A DNA stretch of 64,000 nt from Leptothrix sp. (in: b-proteobacteria) (GTDB taxonomy: Bacteria > Pseudomonadota > Gammaproteobacteria > Burkholderiales > Burkholderiaceae_C). The notes under the pieces are model-generated. The model worked only from the letters and a program-made list of their open reading frames with translations, ran no database searches and was not told where the DNA came from. The stretch covers positions 1 to 64,000 of the forward strand of contig PNKV01000011.1 in the NCBI GenBank assembly GCA_013822685.1. The letters run 5' to 3'. The translations under genes were made by a program, and so were the position numbers. Below are positions 18,286-26,686 of the stretch, piece by piece (the stretch's first letter is position 1; each line of letters starts with the position of its first letter).

Positions 18286-18475
18286 CCAACGTACTCCTGA
18301 AAACACCGACAAAGACGCGATTGAACACCGAAATCACGATGCCTGCAGCGCAAGCGGGTCCGCGCAGCCGGCTCCAATCCACATTTCATTGACGTTGAGG
18401 GGCCACAAAGATTCATAAACACTGTTTTTCAGAGGGAAGTGGCATTACCATCGCAGGCGCAATACCCTTGAGGAA

Positions 18476-18496
18476 CACATGCGAACACAGCATGTG
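18476..18496. other. Inverted repeat upstream of the SWIB gene
   Basis: CACATGC and GCATGTG form perfect 7-base arms around a 7-base spacer, 47 bases before the SWIB start, in the 257-base region shared with the divergent oxidoreductase gene. It could be an operator or a transcript hairpin. Nothing else in this stretch is identifiable. Confidence 0.4.
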
Positions 18497-18542
18497 CCCG
18501 AGGCAAGGCATCAGATCTGACCCTAGATTGGAGTGAATTCAC

Positions 18543-18890
18543 ATGGCAACTGCGAAGAAAGTCCCGGCCAAGAAGGCCGCGGCAGCTGAAAAAGTCCCGG
18601 CAAAGAAGGCTGCACCTGCAGCCAAGAAGGTCGCTGCCAAGCGCACCCCGAATGCCGCCTTCATGAAGGCTCTCACACCGAGCCCGGCTCTGGCCGCAGT
18701 CATTGGCGCTGAGCCACTGCCGCGTACGGAAGTCACCAAGAAGGTTTGGGAATACATCAAGAAGCACAACCTGCAAGATGCCGCCAATCGGCGCAACATC
18801 AATGCAGACGACAAGCTGAAGGTGATCTTCAAGAAGGCTCAAGTCTCGATGTTCGAGATGACCAAGCTGATCAGCGATCAACTGAAGTGA
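18543..18890 (+). CDS. SWIB/MDM2 domain protein
   Basis: A 115-residue protein with a lysine/alanine-rich N-terminal tail (residues 1-35, an imperfect repeat of KKVPAKKAA) resembling histone H1-like tails, followed by a SWIB domain (about 40-113) with the conserved LPRTEVTKKVWEYIKKHNLQD and NINADDKL segments. Bacterial SWIB proteins are found in betaproteobacteria, Chlamydia and others; they probably bind DNA, but their role is not settled. The gene stands alone, followed by two hairpins that close the transcript. The SNF2-type helicase gene ends on the opposite strand right after. Confidence 0.92.
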   Translation: MATAKKVPAKKAAAAEKVPAKKAAPAAKKVAAKRTPNAAFMKALTPSPALAAVIGAEPLPRTEVTKKVWEYIKKHNLQDAANRRNINADDKLKVIFKKAQVSMFEMTKLISDQLK

Positions 18891-18898
18891 TTGAGCCT

Positions 18899-18920
18899 GG
18901 CGGGCTGACGAGCCCGCCTT
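18899..18920 (+). other. Perfect hairpin after the SWIB gene
   Basis: GGCGGGCT pairs with AGCCCGCC across the loop GACG, starting nine bases after the SWIB stop and followed by only two T residues. It is probably an accessory stem next to the main terminator at 18933. Confidence 0.55.
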
Positions 18921-18932
18921 GCACCTTGATTG

Positions 18933-18969
18933 AAAAGCCCGGCGTTCTTTTGAACTGCCGGGCTTTTTT
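18933..18969. terminator. Bidirectional intrinsic terminator
   Basis: GCCCGGC and GCCGGGC form the stem. It is preceded by AAAA and followed by TTTTTT, so it can end both the SWIB transcript on the plus strand and the SNF2 helicase transcript arriving from the minus strand, whose stop lies at 18973. Confidence 0.88.
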
Positions 18970-18972
18970 CAT

Positions 18973-21834
18973 TCAGGGCGTGGATTCTTCCGGGATCAAG
19001 GGCTTGAACAGCTCGTCGAAGTCTTGCGCGTTCAGCGCGGCATCGCTGGCCACGCCCGACAGCAACAGGTCGGCCAGGCCGGCCTTGCGGGCCTGCAGCT
19101 CCACCATCTTGTCTTCGACCGTGCCGCTGGCCAGCAGCTTGTAGACGAACACCGGCTTGTCCTGCCCGATACGGTAAGCGCGGTCGATGGCCTGCTGTTC
19201 AACCGCCGGGTTCCACCAGGGGTCGTACAGGATCACGGTGTCGGCGGCGGTGAGGTTCAAGCCCACGCCACCGGCCTTCAAGCTGATCAGGAACAGGGGC
19301 ACGTTGCCCTTCTGGAACTTGTCGACCAGGCCCGCACGGTCATGCGTTTCGCCGGTCAGCTTGAGGTAGTCGATCTTCAGGCGCACCAACTCGGCCTCGA
19401 TCAATGAGAGCATCTCGGTGAACTGAGAGAACAGCAAGATGCGCCGGCCGTCTTCCACCAGGGTGGGCAGCAGGTCAAGCAGCAAGGCCATCTTGGCCGA
19501 TGGTGCGGCCTTGCCGGCCGGGGGCGCGCCCTCCGGGCCCATCTTGAGCAAACGCGGGTCGCAGCACACCTGGCGCAGCTTGAGCAAGGCATCGAGCACC
19601 ATGATCTGGCTGCGCGCCAGGCCTTGCTTCTCAATGGCTTCTCGCAGCTTCTTGTCCATGGTGGCGCGCACGGTTTCGTACAGGTCGCGCTGCGTGCCGC
19701 TCAACTCCACGCGCAAGTGCGTCTCGGTTTTCTCGGGCAGCTCGCGGGCCACCTGTTGTTTGGTGCGGCGCAAGATGAAGGGACGCACGCGGCGGGCTAG
19801 GTGCTCGGCCTGCAAGGTGTCCTTGCGTTTCTCGATGGGGTTGCGGTAGTGCTCGCGGAACTGCGCCTCGCTGCCCAGCAGGCCGGGGCACACAAAATCC
19901 ATCAGACTCCACAACTCGCCCAGGTGGTTCTCCAGCGGCGTGCCGCTCAAACACAGGCGGTGGCGCGCGCGCAGGCCTTTGAGTGACAAGGTGGCCTGGC
20001 TGCGGCTGTTCTTGATGCGCTGGGCTTCGTCCAGCAGCAGGTAGTGCCACTCGTGCGAGGCGAGCGTGTCGATGTCGCGCACGGCGAGCGGGTAACTGGT
20101 GATGACCAGGTGGGCGTGCTCGATGCGCTTGAAGTACTGCATGCGCTGCGGACCATGCAGCACCACCAGCTTCAGGCCGGGCGTGAAGCGCTGCGCCTCA
20201 GTCTGCCAATTGGCGATCAGGCTGGTGGGCACCACGACCAGGCTGGGCCGGTCCAGGCGGCCCGCGTCCAGCTCGGCTTGCAGCAAGGCCAACGTTTGCA
20301 AAGTCTTGCCCAGGCCCATGTCATCGGCCAGCACGCCGCCCAATCGGGCACGGCGCAGGAAGTCCATCCAGGCCAGGCCATCGAGCTGGTAGTGGCGCAA
20401 GGTGGCCTGCACATTGGGCGAAGGCTGCACCGCCGGCAAGCTGCGGCCACTGCCCAGCAAGCGCACCTGCTCGATCAAGTCGGTGAAGCTGGGCGGGGCC
20501 ACCACGGTGGTCTGCGCCGTGACGGCCTCCAGCGTGCCCAGGTCGAAGCGTGACAGGCGCAAGGGACCGCTGTCCTTGCCATTGGCGGCGAAGACCGAGC
20601 GCATCCACTCCATCAGCGGCGCCACGCGTTGCACGGGGATGCGCAGCAGGCGCTGGCGGGGCAATGCGCCGGGCTCGGGCACGGCGTCATCGGGCCAGGG
20701 CACCAGCACTTCGCCGCGCGATTTGCCGTCCCGCAAATCAGAATTCAACTTCAACCAACCGGTTTGCACCAAGCCCACCAGCAGCGGCAGCAGGTCGATG
20801 CGCTGGCCTTCCACGGTGACCTTCAGGCCCACGCTGAACCAGTCGCCACCGGCTTCCTCGTCGACATCGACGGTCCACTCTTCGGCCGTGTGCAGCTCGT
20901 AAGGGAAGTCGTGCTTCACCTCGACCACCCAGCCTCGCGACTTGAGCAAGGGCAGCTGCGTAGTCAAAATGTGGGGCCACTGCTCGCGGCGTTGTGGCAC
21001 CAGCACCAGGGGTTCGCCCTCCAGGGCCGAGCCGGCGCCAGCGGTGCCGCCGCCCGCGTTCAGCCGCGTCAGGCGGTTGATGGCCAGGCCGGCCGACAGG
21101 CTCCAAGATCTGAACTCCAGCGTGTTGCACAAGTCCAGCAAGGCCGTGGCTTCTTGCTTGCTCTGGCGCTCAAAGCGCACCATCTGCCGCTGGCCGGGCT
21201 GCTCCGAGTCTTCGCGTTCGCTGAAGCCCAGGGCGCCATGAACAGCGGGAAAATGAAAATCAACCGGCTCGCTGCCTTCGGGTTGGTAGCGCAAGATCAA
21301 TTGCGCTGCCGCCTGGCGCACCTTGGTGCTGATGGACGATTGCGAGCCATAGCGGTGGTGCAGCATGGCCTCCGAGACCACGTCCACGCAGGTGGTGAGC
21401 TGCAGCACGGGGATCAGGGTCAGGGCCCCCAGGTTCACGGTGGGCAGTTCGGGTGCCGGCTCCACCGCACGGGCGGCCGTGGGCGGGGTCGCCTTGATCA
21501 CGGGCAGCTCATCGGGCACCGCGCCGCCACGCTGCTTGCGCACCTGCTGGGCCTCGAAGGCCATCAGGGCCGCGGCCACGTGTTTGCAGTTCAGGCCCAC
21601 CGGGCAGGTGCAGTGCCCCATCACGCGCAGGCCCAGGCGCCGGTCGTTGACCAGTTCGGTGCGCTGCGCATAGGCCTGCGCGCCACTGCCGTGCAGGCGT
21701 GTCGACAAGACCGGCCCGATCACCTGCATCGACTGGATGGCTTGCTCGGGCTTGAGGTCCACGGCGCGCGCGAGGGTGCGGCCATCAAAGTATTCCCCGA
21801 GATCAAAGTCTTCGGGCAGCGCAAAATCACTCAA
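18973..21834 (-). CDS. SNF2-family DEAD/DEAH helicase with SWIM zinc finger
   Basis: A 953-residue protein. A SWIM zinc finger near residues 65-90 (CTC...NCKH) is followed by a variable middle region and a SNF2 ATPase core from about residue 490. The core shows Walker A DDMGLGKT, DEAQ motif (LLLDEAQRIKN), SGTPLENHLGELWSL and motif VI QAIDRAYRIGQDKPV. Bacterial SWIM-SNF2 proteins are RapA-like double-stranded DNA translocases; their targets are mostly unknown. The start is four bases after the crotonase stop on the same strand, so the two genes are probably cotranscribed even though no functional link is apparent. Confidence 0.92.
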   Translation of the reverse strand: MSDFALPEDFDLGEYFDGRTLARAVDLKPEQAIQSMQVIGPVLSTRLHGSGAQAYAQRTELVNDRRLGLRVMGHCTCPVGLNCKHVAAALMAFEAQQVRKQRGGAVPDELPVIKATPPTAARAVEPAPELPTVNLGALTLIPVLQLTTCVDVVSEAMLHHRYGSQSSISTKVRQAAAQLILRYQPEGSEPVDFHFPAVHGALGFSEREDSEQPGQRQMVRFERQSKQEATALLDLCNTLEFRSWSLSAGLAINRLTRLNAGGGTAGAGSALEGEPLVLVPQRREQWPHILTTQLPLLKSRGWVVEVKHDFPYELHTAEEWTVDVDEEAGGDWFSVGLKVTVEGQRIDLLPLLVGLVQTGWLKLNSDLRDGKSRGEVLVPWPDDAVPEPGALPRQRLLRIPVQRVAPLMEWMRSVFAANGKDSGPLRLSRFDLGTLEAVTAQTTVVAPPSFTDLIEQVRLLGSGRSLPAVQPSPNVQATLRHYQLDGLAWMDFLRRARLGGVLADDMGLGKTLQTLALLQAELDAGRLDRPSLVVVPTSLIANWQTEAQRFTPGLKLVVLHGPQRMQYFKRIEHAHLVITSYPLAVRDIDTLASHEWHYLLLDEAQRIKNSRSQATLSLKGLRARHRLCLSGTPLENHLGELWSLMDFVCPGLLGSEAQFREHYRNPIEKRKDTLQAEHLARRVRPFILRRTKQQVARELPEKTETHLRVELSGTQRDLYETVRATMDKKLREAIEKQGLARSQIMVLDALLKLRQVCCDPRLLKMGPEGAPPAGKAAPSAKMALLLDLLPTLVEDGRRILLFSQFTEMLSLIEAELVRLKIDYLKLTGETHDRAGLVDKFQKGNVPLFLISLKAGGVGLNLTAADTVILYDPWWNPAVEQQAIDRAYRIGQDKPVFVYKLLASGTVEDKMVELQARKAGLADLLLSGVASDAALNAQDFDELFKPLIPEESTP

Positions 21835-21838
21835 GAGC

Positions 21839-22717
21839 TCATTCCCACCATGGGTAGAAGGACGGCATCTCGGAGGTCTTGCCCTCGAATTGCGCGGGGC
21901 GCTTCTCCAGGAAGGCTTTCACGCCCTCCTTGCCATCGCCGATGCTGGTGTAGAACATGGCCAGCGAATCAACCTGGTGGGCCGCCAGCGGATGGGGCTG
22001 GGCCGAGTTGCGGTACATCATCTGGCGCGTCAGGGCGATGCCCACAGGCGAGCGCTCAGTGGCGATGCGGCGCGCGATTTTCAAGGCCTCGTCCAGCAAC
22101 TGATCGTGCGGCACCACGGCCTTGACCAGGCGGCCGCGCAGGGCCTCTTGCGCGTCGAACACATCGGCCAGGTAAGTCCATTCCAGCGCTTGCGAAATGC
22201 CGACCACGCGCGGCAGGAACCAGCTGGAGCAGGCCTCCGGCACGATGCCGATGCGGCCGAAGACGAAGCCGATGCGGGCTTTGTCGGAGGCCAGGCGGAT
22301 GTCCATGGGCAAAGTCATGGTGGCGCCGATGCCCACCGCCGCGCCGTTGATGGCGCCGATCACGGGCTTCTTGCAATCGTAGATGGCCAGCACAACGCGG
22401 CCACCGGTGTCGCGCACACCGTTGAAGATGTCGGGATCGTTCAGGCGCTGGCGCATGTCGTCCATGGTGGGCCACTGGCTTTCGTCCAGGCCGAACACAT
22501 TGCCTTCGGCCGTCAAATCCATGCCCGCGCAAAAAGCCTTGCCCGCGCCGGTGACCACGACGGCGCGCACGGCGTCGTCATTGCTGGCGCGCGTGAACGC
22601 ATCGACCAATTCGTTGGCCATCTCAACGGTGAAGGAGTTGAGCTGCTCCGGGCGGTTGAGCTTGAGCAGCAGCACGCCGTCGTCATCGACCGCGTAGTCC
22701 AAGGTTTGGTAGGTCAT
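21839..22717 (-). CDS. Enoyl-CoA hydratase/isomerase (crotonase family)
   Basis: A 292-residue crotonase-fold protein acting on acyl-CoA. The N-terminal LLLKLNRPEQLNSFTVEM block, VVVTGAGKAFCAGMDLTAEG (oxyanion hole) and KPVIGAINGAAVGIGATM are clear. The glutamate in the region around FVFGRIGIVPEACSSWFLPR, plus the length, resemble the enoyl-CoA hydratase group that also includes delta-isomerases, so dehydratase versus isomerase activity cannot be decided. It heads a probable operon with the SNF2 helicase (four-base gap). An upstream GAGGAGA sequence on the minus strand provides a good ribosome binding site. Confidence 0.92.
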   Translation of the reverse strand: MTYQTLDYAVDDDGVLLLKLNRPEQLNSFTVEMANELVDAFTRASNDDAVRAVVVTGAGKAFCAGMDLTAEGNVFGLDESQWPTMDDMRQRLNDPDIFNGVRDTGGRVVLAIYDCKKPVIGAINGAAVGIGATMTLPMDIRLASDKARIGFVFGRIGIVPEACSSWFLPRVVGISQALEWTYLADVFDAQEALRGRLVKAVVPHDQLLDEALKIARRIATERSPVGIALTRQMMYRNSAQPHPLAAHQVDSLAMFYTSIGDGKEGVKAFLEKRPAQFEGKTSEMPSFYPWWE

Positions 22718-22765
22718 GGGATGTCTCCTCCAGCGGGGGCCTGTGGATTTTTGGGGTAACCCCCA

Positions 22766-23239
22766 TTATCCGCTGTGCGTGACGCCTTCGTGACCACGTT
22801 CTGCCGCCAACCACAACAACACCGGGACGGTGCCGGGGAGGACGGGCACCACCTCGACGGGCAAGGCCTGCCAGGCCATTTGCTGGCCCTCGCGCATCTC
22901 CAGCTCGCCGCGCCAGTCGTAGACCTTGCAGAAATTAAGCCTGACCTTGGCGTGAGGGTAGTCCATCACCTCGGTTTGCCAGGGGTGCGCCTGGCCGATG
23001 GTGATGCCCAGCTCCTCGACCAGCTCGCGGCGCAGGGCCTGCTCGATGGTCTCGCCTTGCTCCACCTTGCCGCCGGGGAATTCCCAGTGGCCCTCGTAGA
23101 CCTTGCCCGGCGGGCGTGATGTCATCAAAAAACGGGTTTCGCGGCCTGCGGCATCGCGCTCGATCAGCACGCCCACCGCCACCTCGACGGGCACGCGGTC
23201 GGTCTCGGCCATCACGTGGTACGACCTCGGCTCAGCCAT
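22766..23239 (-). CDS. Nudix hydrolase, MutT type
   Basis: A 157-residue protein with a complete Nudix box GGKVEQGETIEQALRRELVE followed by ELGI, matching GX5EX7REUXEEXGU, and the MutT-like N-terminus VAVGVLIERDAAGRETRFLM. It probably hydrolyses oxidised or otherwise damaged nucleoside triphosphates such as 8-oxo-dGTP. The ATG at 23237-23239 overlaps the end of the DUF815 ATPase gene by eight bases, so the genes are translationally coupled; a longer frame upstream lies wholly within that gene. In betaproteobacteria, mutT-like genes often follow a DUF815 ATPase, which supports the pairing. Confidence 0.92.
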   Translation of the reverse strand: MAEPRSYHVMAETDRVPVEVAVGVLIERDAAGRETRFLMTSRPPGKVYEGHWEFPGGKVEQGETIEQALRRELVEELGITIGQAHPWQTEVMDYPHAKVRLNFCKVYDWRGELEMREGQQMAWQALPVEVVPVLPGTVPVLLWLAAERGHEGVTHSG

Positions 23240-24107
23240 GCTCGCGCCCCGAGTAGTCGCGCGCGAACTGGTAGGCCACCCGGCCTGAGCGTGAACCGCG
23301 TTCGATCGCCCACACCAAGGCCTGCGGCCGGGCCGCTTCAATGGCCTGGGCCGGCACCTGGTAATGGCTCAACCATTGCGCCACGATGGCCAGGTACTCG
23401 TCTTGTGTGAAGGGGTAGAAACTGATCCACAGGCCGAAGCGTTCAGACAGCGAGATTTTTTCTTCGACGACCTCGCCGGGGTGCAACTCGCCGTCGTCGC
23501 TGCGGTGGTAGCTCTTGTTGTCGGCGTGGTATTCGGGCAGCAGGTGGCGCCGGTTGGAGGTCGCCACGATGAGCACGTTGTCGCCCGCGGCTGACACGGA
23601 GCCATCGAGCACCGACTTGAGCGCCTTGTAGCCGGGCTCGCCTTCATCGAACGAGAGGTCATCGCTGAACACGATGAAGCGCTCGGGCCGGCCATCAACC
23701 AAGTCCACCAGATCGGCCAGGTCCACCAGATCGGCTTTGTCGACTTCAATCAAGCGCAGGCCTTGGCCCGCGAACTCGTTCAGGCCTGCCCTCACCAACG
23801 AGGACTTGCCCGTGCCGCGCGCGCCGGTCAGCAGCACGTTGTTGGCGGTGCGGCCGGCCACGAACTGCGCCAGGTTGCGGGTGAAACGCTCTTTCTGCGT
23901 GTCCACTTCTTGCAGGTCGGACAGCTGGATGCGGCCGATGTGGCGGATGGGCTCCAGCGTGGCGCCACCACTGCCGCGCTTGCGGTAGCGCCAGGCCACC
24001 GAGGCCGCCCAGTCAGGCTCATGCAAAGGATGCGGAAGGACGTTTTCGAGCCGGGCCATCAGGTGTTCGGCGCGGCTGATCAGGGAGGTGAGGTCGGGCG
24101 TGCTCAT
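23232..24107 (-). CDS. DUF815-family AAA-type ATPase
   Basis: A 291-residue ATPase. Walker A is LLTGARGTGKSS near residue 100, and the Walker B-like FIVFSDDLSFDE follows near residue 145, with sensor segment VLIVATSNRRHLLPE. The family is conserved in proteobacteria and has no settled function. Directly after the strand following Walker A, the protein contains an ADLVDLADLVDLVDG stretch encoded by a tandem 18-base repeat, which lengthens the region before Walker B. The ATG at 24105-24107 was chosen because the 90 preceding codons show no family similarity. The stop overlaps the nudix start. Confidence 0.88.
   Translation of the reverse strand: MSTPDLTSLISRAEHLMARLENVLPHPLHEPDWAASVAWRYRKRGSGGATLEPIRHIGRIQLSDLQEVDTQKERFTRNLAQFVAGRTANNVLLTGARGTGKSSLVRAGLNEFAGQGLRLIEVDKADLVDLADLVDLVDGRPERFIVFSDDLSFDEGEPGYKALKSVLDGSVSAAGDNVLIVATSNRRHLLPEYHADNKSYHRSDDGELHPGEVVEEKISLSERFGLWISFYPFTQDEYLAIVAQWLSHYQVPAQAIEAARPQALVWAIERGSRSGRVAYQFARDYSGREHG
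23703..23735. repeat. Tandem 15-of-18 base repeat inside the DUF815 gene
   Basis: GTCCACCAGATCGGC occurs at 23703-23717 and again at 23721-23735, a period of 18 bases. In the protein it gives a repeated six-residue unit rich in Leu-Val-Asp. It keeps the reading frame. Confidence 0.85.
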
Positions 24108-24255
24108 GGTGCTCAGTGTAGAGGGTGGCAGGCCTGTGCCCCCTAACTTGAAGCCCGCAAGCGCTTGTTGCATGGCGCAAGGCCGAACAAAATTATTCCG
24201 TCCATGCTGTCCTCGGGCGAATCCCTCAACCTGAAGTTCCACCGGAGAAAACACC

Positions 24256-24855
24256 ATGCCACCTTTCAAGCAATCTCCCGCGGCCCTGGGCCTGAGCATC
24301 GGCCTGCTCGCCCTGACTTTGATGTCCTCCAACGCCTCAGCCGCCGTCATCACCTTCGATGGCTTGACCGGCGCCACCGCCGATCCACTGAGTGCCTACA
24401 CCGAGGACGGCTTCACCGTCACACCAACACTGGGCGAGTGGAAGGAAGCCCATGTGTTTGGCAACCCGCTGCCCAGCATCTATGTTTCAGAGCTGGGCCC
24501 GGACACGCCATTCGGCAACCTGCAGATCACCGCAGGCGGGGGCTTGTTCGTGTTCAATTCGCTCGACCTGCAGGCCTTCAATTCAGGCGTGGGCTATGAG
24601 ATCCGGGGCTCGCGCGGTGGCACGGTGCTGTTCAGCCTGCCCAACAGCCAGGCCCCGAGCCCAGGGTTCCAGACCTTGACCGGCGGTGGCTCGCTGGTCA
24701 TTGACACACTGACCTTCGACATCTCGGGCGGCCCCGGCTCCTTTAATGTCGACAACATCAACCTCACCGCGGTGCCAGAGCCCAGCGCTTACCTCATGCT
24801 GCTGGCCGGCCTGGGCTTGCTGCCCTTGCTTCGCCGCAAAGGCTCAGGCCAATAG
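24256..24855 (+). CDS. PEP-CTERM sorting domain protein
   Basis: A 199-residue secreted protein. A signal peptide (ending NASAAV) is followed by ITFDGLTGATADPLSAYTEDGFTVT, a jelly-roll-like start common among PEP-CTERM proteins, and a tail of VPEPSAY, hydrophobic LMLLAGLGLLPLL and basic RRKGSGQ. The function is unknown. It stands alone: the upstream gene is divergent, and its 3' end overlaps the convergent slmA gene by 12 bases. A GGAG-type site precedes the ATG. Confidence 0.88.
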   Translation: MPPFKQSPAALGLSIGLLALTLMSSNASAAVITFDGLTGATADPLSAYTEDGFTVTPTLGEWKEAHVFGNPLPSIYVSELGPDTPFGNLQITAGGGLFVFNSLDLQAFNSGVGYEIRGSRGGTVLFSLPNSQAPSPGFQTLTGGGSLVIDTLTFDISGGPGSFNVDNINLTAVPEPSAYLMLLAGLGLLPLLRRKGSGQ

Positions 24856-25467
24856 CTGGCGCAAGGTGGCGTCGAGGTGCTCGGTGGGCAGGCGTTTGAA
24901 GCCTGTGCGCGTGAAGCGGTGCAAGCGGCCCAACACCACGCTGATGGCCAGCGAGGCGCCCGTTTGCCCGTCCACTGTCGGGGTGGCCGAACCCAGCGTC
25001 TCGGCGCGCACCTTGTAGCTTTGGCGCAGCAAGGATTCCAGCCGCTCAAAGGCCTGGTTCATGCGCACCACCAGGCGGTCGTGCTCAAACACCAGGGCAT
25101 CGCCCACCATCACGCGGGCCATGCCGGGATTCTTTTCAGCGAATTGCAGCACCAGGCCCAGGATGCGCGTGATCTGCACGACAGGGTCGGCTTCGCGCTC
25201 CATGATCTGGTTGGCCAGCGTGAACAGGCTTTGCTCGATGAAGTCGATCAGGCCTTCGAACATCTGCGCTTTGCTGGCGAAGTGGCGGTACAAGGCCGCT
25301 TCGCTGACCTCCAGCCGCGCGGCCAACGCCGCCGTGGTGATGCGGTCGGCGCCGGGTTGTTCCAGCATGGTGGCCAAGGCCTGCAGGATCTGCACGCGGC
25401 GCTCGCCCGGTTTGGGGCGCTTGCGGGGCGCGGGCTCAACGGCGGCAGGGATGAGTTCGTCGTTCAT
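24844..25467 (-). CDS. slmA: SlmA, nucleoid occlusion factor (TetR family)
   Basis: A 207-residue TetR-family DNA-binding protein. The helix-turn-helix lies in ITTAALAARLEVSEAALYRHFASKAQMFEGL near residues 45-75, which is the sequence typical of SlmA. SlmA binds SBS sites on the chromosome and blocks FtsZ ring assembly over the nucleoid. The ATG at 25465-25467 starts MNDELIPA; the frame continues upstream without similarity. It lies 20 bases behind a HAD phosphatase gene on the same strand, an arrangement common in betaproteobacteria, where both sit near argB. Confidence 0.93.
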   Translation of the reverse strand: MNDELIPAAVEPAPRKRPKPGERRVQILQALATMLEQPGADRITTAALAARLEVSEAALYRHFASKAQMFEGLIDFIEQSLFTLANQIMEREADPVVQITRILGLVLQFAEKNPGMARVMVGDALVFEHDRLVVRMNQAFERLESLLRQSYKVRAETLGSATPTVDGQTGASLAISVVLGRLHRFTRTGFKRLPTEHLDATLRQLLA

Positions 25468-25486
25468 CGCGTCATGGCGTGCAGCA

Positions 25487-26200
25487 TCAAGGGCTGGGGA
25501 TGAATGCGGCGTGAAGCGCACGCAGCCGACGGATTCTGGCACACACCCAAGCTGGCCGGCGATGCAAGTGTGCACCTGCTTCGGGGCCGTGCGGGTTGTG
25601 CCTGAGGTAGCTTTGCATCCACACCGTGCGCAAGTGCGCCGCGCGCGCGGTTTTCAAGTTCGCCAAGGTGTCTTCGACCAGCACGCAGCGGTGCGCCGGC
25701 AATCGGTGCCGGGCCAGCACCACGCGCAGCATGCGGGCATCGGGTTTGGGGCGCAGGTCACCGAACACACGCATGCCCTCGATCGAGATGATGCCTTCGA
25801 AGCAGCTGGCCAAGTCCAGCGCGGTGACCACGCGTTTGGCGTAATCGGCCGGTGCGTTGGTGAGGATGAACTTGCGGCCGGGCAATCGCCTGAGTGCCGC
25901 TCGGTCGCTGGCGGGCATGCGCAGGTCGCGCTCCAGGCCTGGCAACTGGTGGGTCTGGGCCAGGAAATGCGCGGCGCGGATGCCATGGTGCTTTTCCAGG
26001 CCCAGCAAGGTGGCCCCATGGCGCCGCCAGTAATGCACTCGCAAGTCATTGGCTTCGTCGCGCGGCAGGCCCAGGTGCTCCTGGATGTAGTCGGTCATCG
26101 AGTTGTTGAGCCGCCAGAACACCGCGCCAGAGGCGTCGTGCAAGGTGTTGTCCAGATCGAACAACCAGATGGGCGACTGTTTTGTGTGCGGTGGTTTCAC
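25487..26200 (-). CDS. HAD-family hydrolase, pyrimidine 5'-nucleotidase type
   Basis: A 237-residue HAD-superfamily phosphatase. Motif I DLDNTLHDA, motif II in FILTNAP, the lysine of motif III in RPKPDARML and motif IV VEDTLANLKTA are all in order. The helical cap and the length agree with the pyrimidine 5'-nucleotidase (SDT1-like) group. The start is taken as GTG at 26198-26200 (VKPPHTKQSPIWLFDLDN); the upstream extension of the frame is not conserved-looking and lies opposite the neighbouring gene. It probably forms an operon with slmA. Its last about 40 residues are rich in arginine and histidine. Confidence 0.88.
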   Translation of the reverse strand: MKPPHTKQSPIWLFDLDNTLHDASGAVFWRLNNSMTDYIQEHLGLPRDEANDLRVHYWRRHGATLLGLEKHHGIRAAHFLAQTHQLPGLERDLRMPASDRAALRRLPGRKFILTNAPADYAKRVVTALDLASCFEGIISIEGMRVFGDLRPKPDARMLRVVLARHRLPAHRCVLVEDTLANLKTARAAHLRTVWMQSYLRHNPHGPEAGAHLHRRPAWVCARIRRLRALHAAFIPSP

Positions 26201-26260
26201 AGTCCCAGTGTAGTGGGGCCGCCTGCCAAAAGCGGTGGCTCCCGCCTGTACATTGCAGGC

Positions 26261-26686
26261 ATGAAACACATCGGCAAACCCGGCCACCTGGCCTTGATCG
26301 CCATGGCCTGCGCTACCCTGCCCACGCTCGCACCAGCGCAGACCGCGGTGCTGCGCTGCCAGGTGCGCTACGCCAGCGACACGGTTCACATCGAAGCTCG
26401 GCCCACGGCCGATCCTTACACCGTGGCCGCGCAAGGCATCGGTGAACGCTTTCAGTTCAAGGCCGTGGTGGTGGGCCAGGACCAGCGTGTCGACCACATC
26501 GCCCTGTACGCCTATGACATGGAGATGCCCGGCGCGCCGCTGCTCATCCATGAAGTGGTGCACTTGCCGCCGTTTTCCAGCAACCCAACCGTGCCAGGCC
26601 TGACCGGCTGGAACCATGTCTATTCAGCGCGACTGGGCCGTGAGATGGTCTATGGCTGCGCCCTGAACACCCAGGCCACACCATGA
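26261..26686 (+). CDS. Exported hypothetical protein coupled to capA
   Basis: A 141-residue protein that I do not recognise. It has a signal peptide (MKHIGKPGHLALIAMACATLPTLAPA, cleaved before QTAVL), two cysteines (in LRCQVRY and YGCALN) that may form a disulfide, and no membrane segment in the mature part. Its stop overlaps the start of the CapA-like gene (ATGA), so both are translated together. A periplasmic or surface role alongside CapA is inferred from this coupling. Confidence 0.75.
   Translation: MKHIGKPGHLALIAMACATLPTLAPAQTAVLRCQVRYASDTVHIEARPTADPYTVAAQGIGERFQFKAVVVGQDQRVDHIALYAYDMEMPGAPLLIHEVVHLPPFSSNPTVPGLTGWNHVYSARLGREMVYGCALNTQATP

Noticed and set aside
24108..24255. Sigma-54 promoter upstream of the PEP-CTERM gene
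   Set aside because: A TGGCAG...GC-like match was considered because PEP-CTERM genes are sometimes RpoN-controlled, but the spacing between the GG and GC elements is wrong.
26201..26617. Extension of the HAD hydrolase frame by 139 codons
   Set aside because: The extension lies opposite another gene and lacks family similarity. The GTG at 26200 gives normal length and begins right before motif I.
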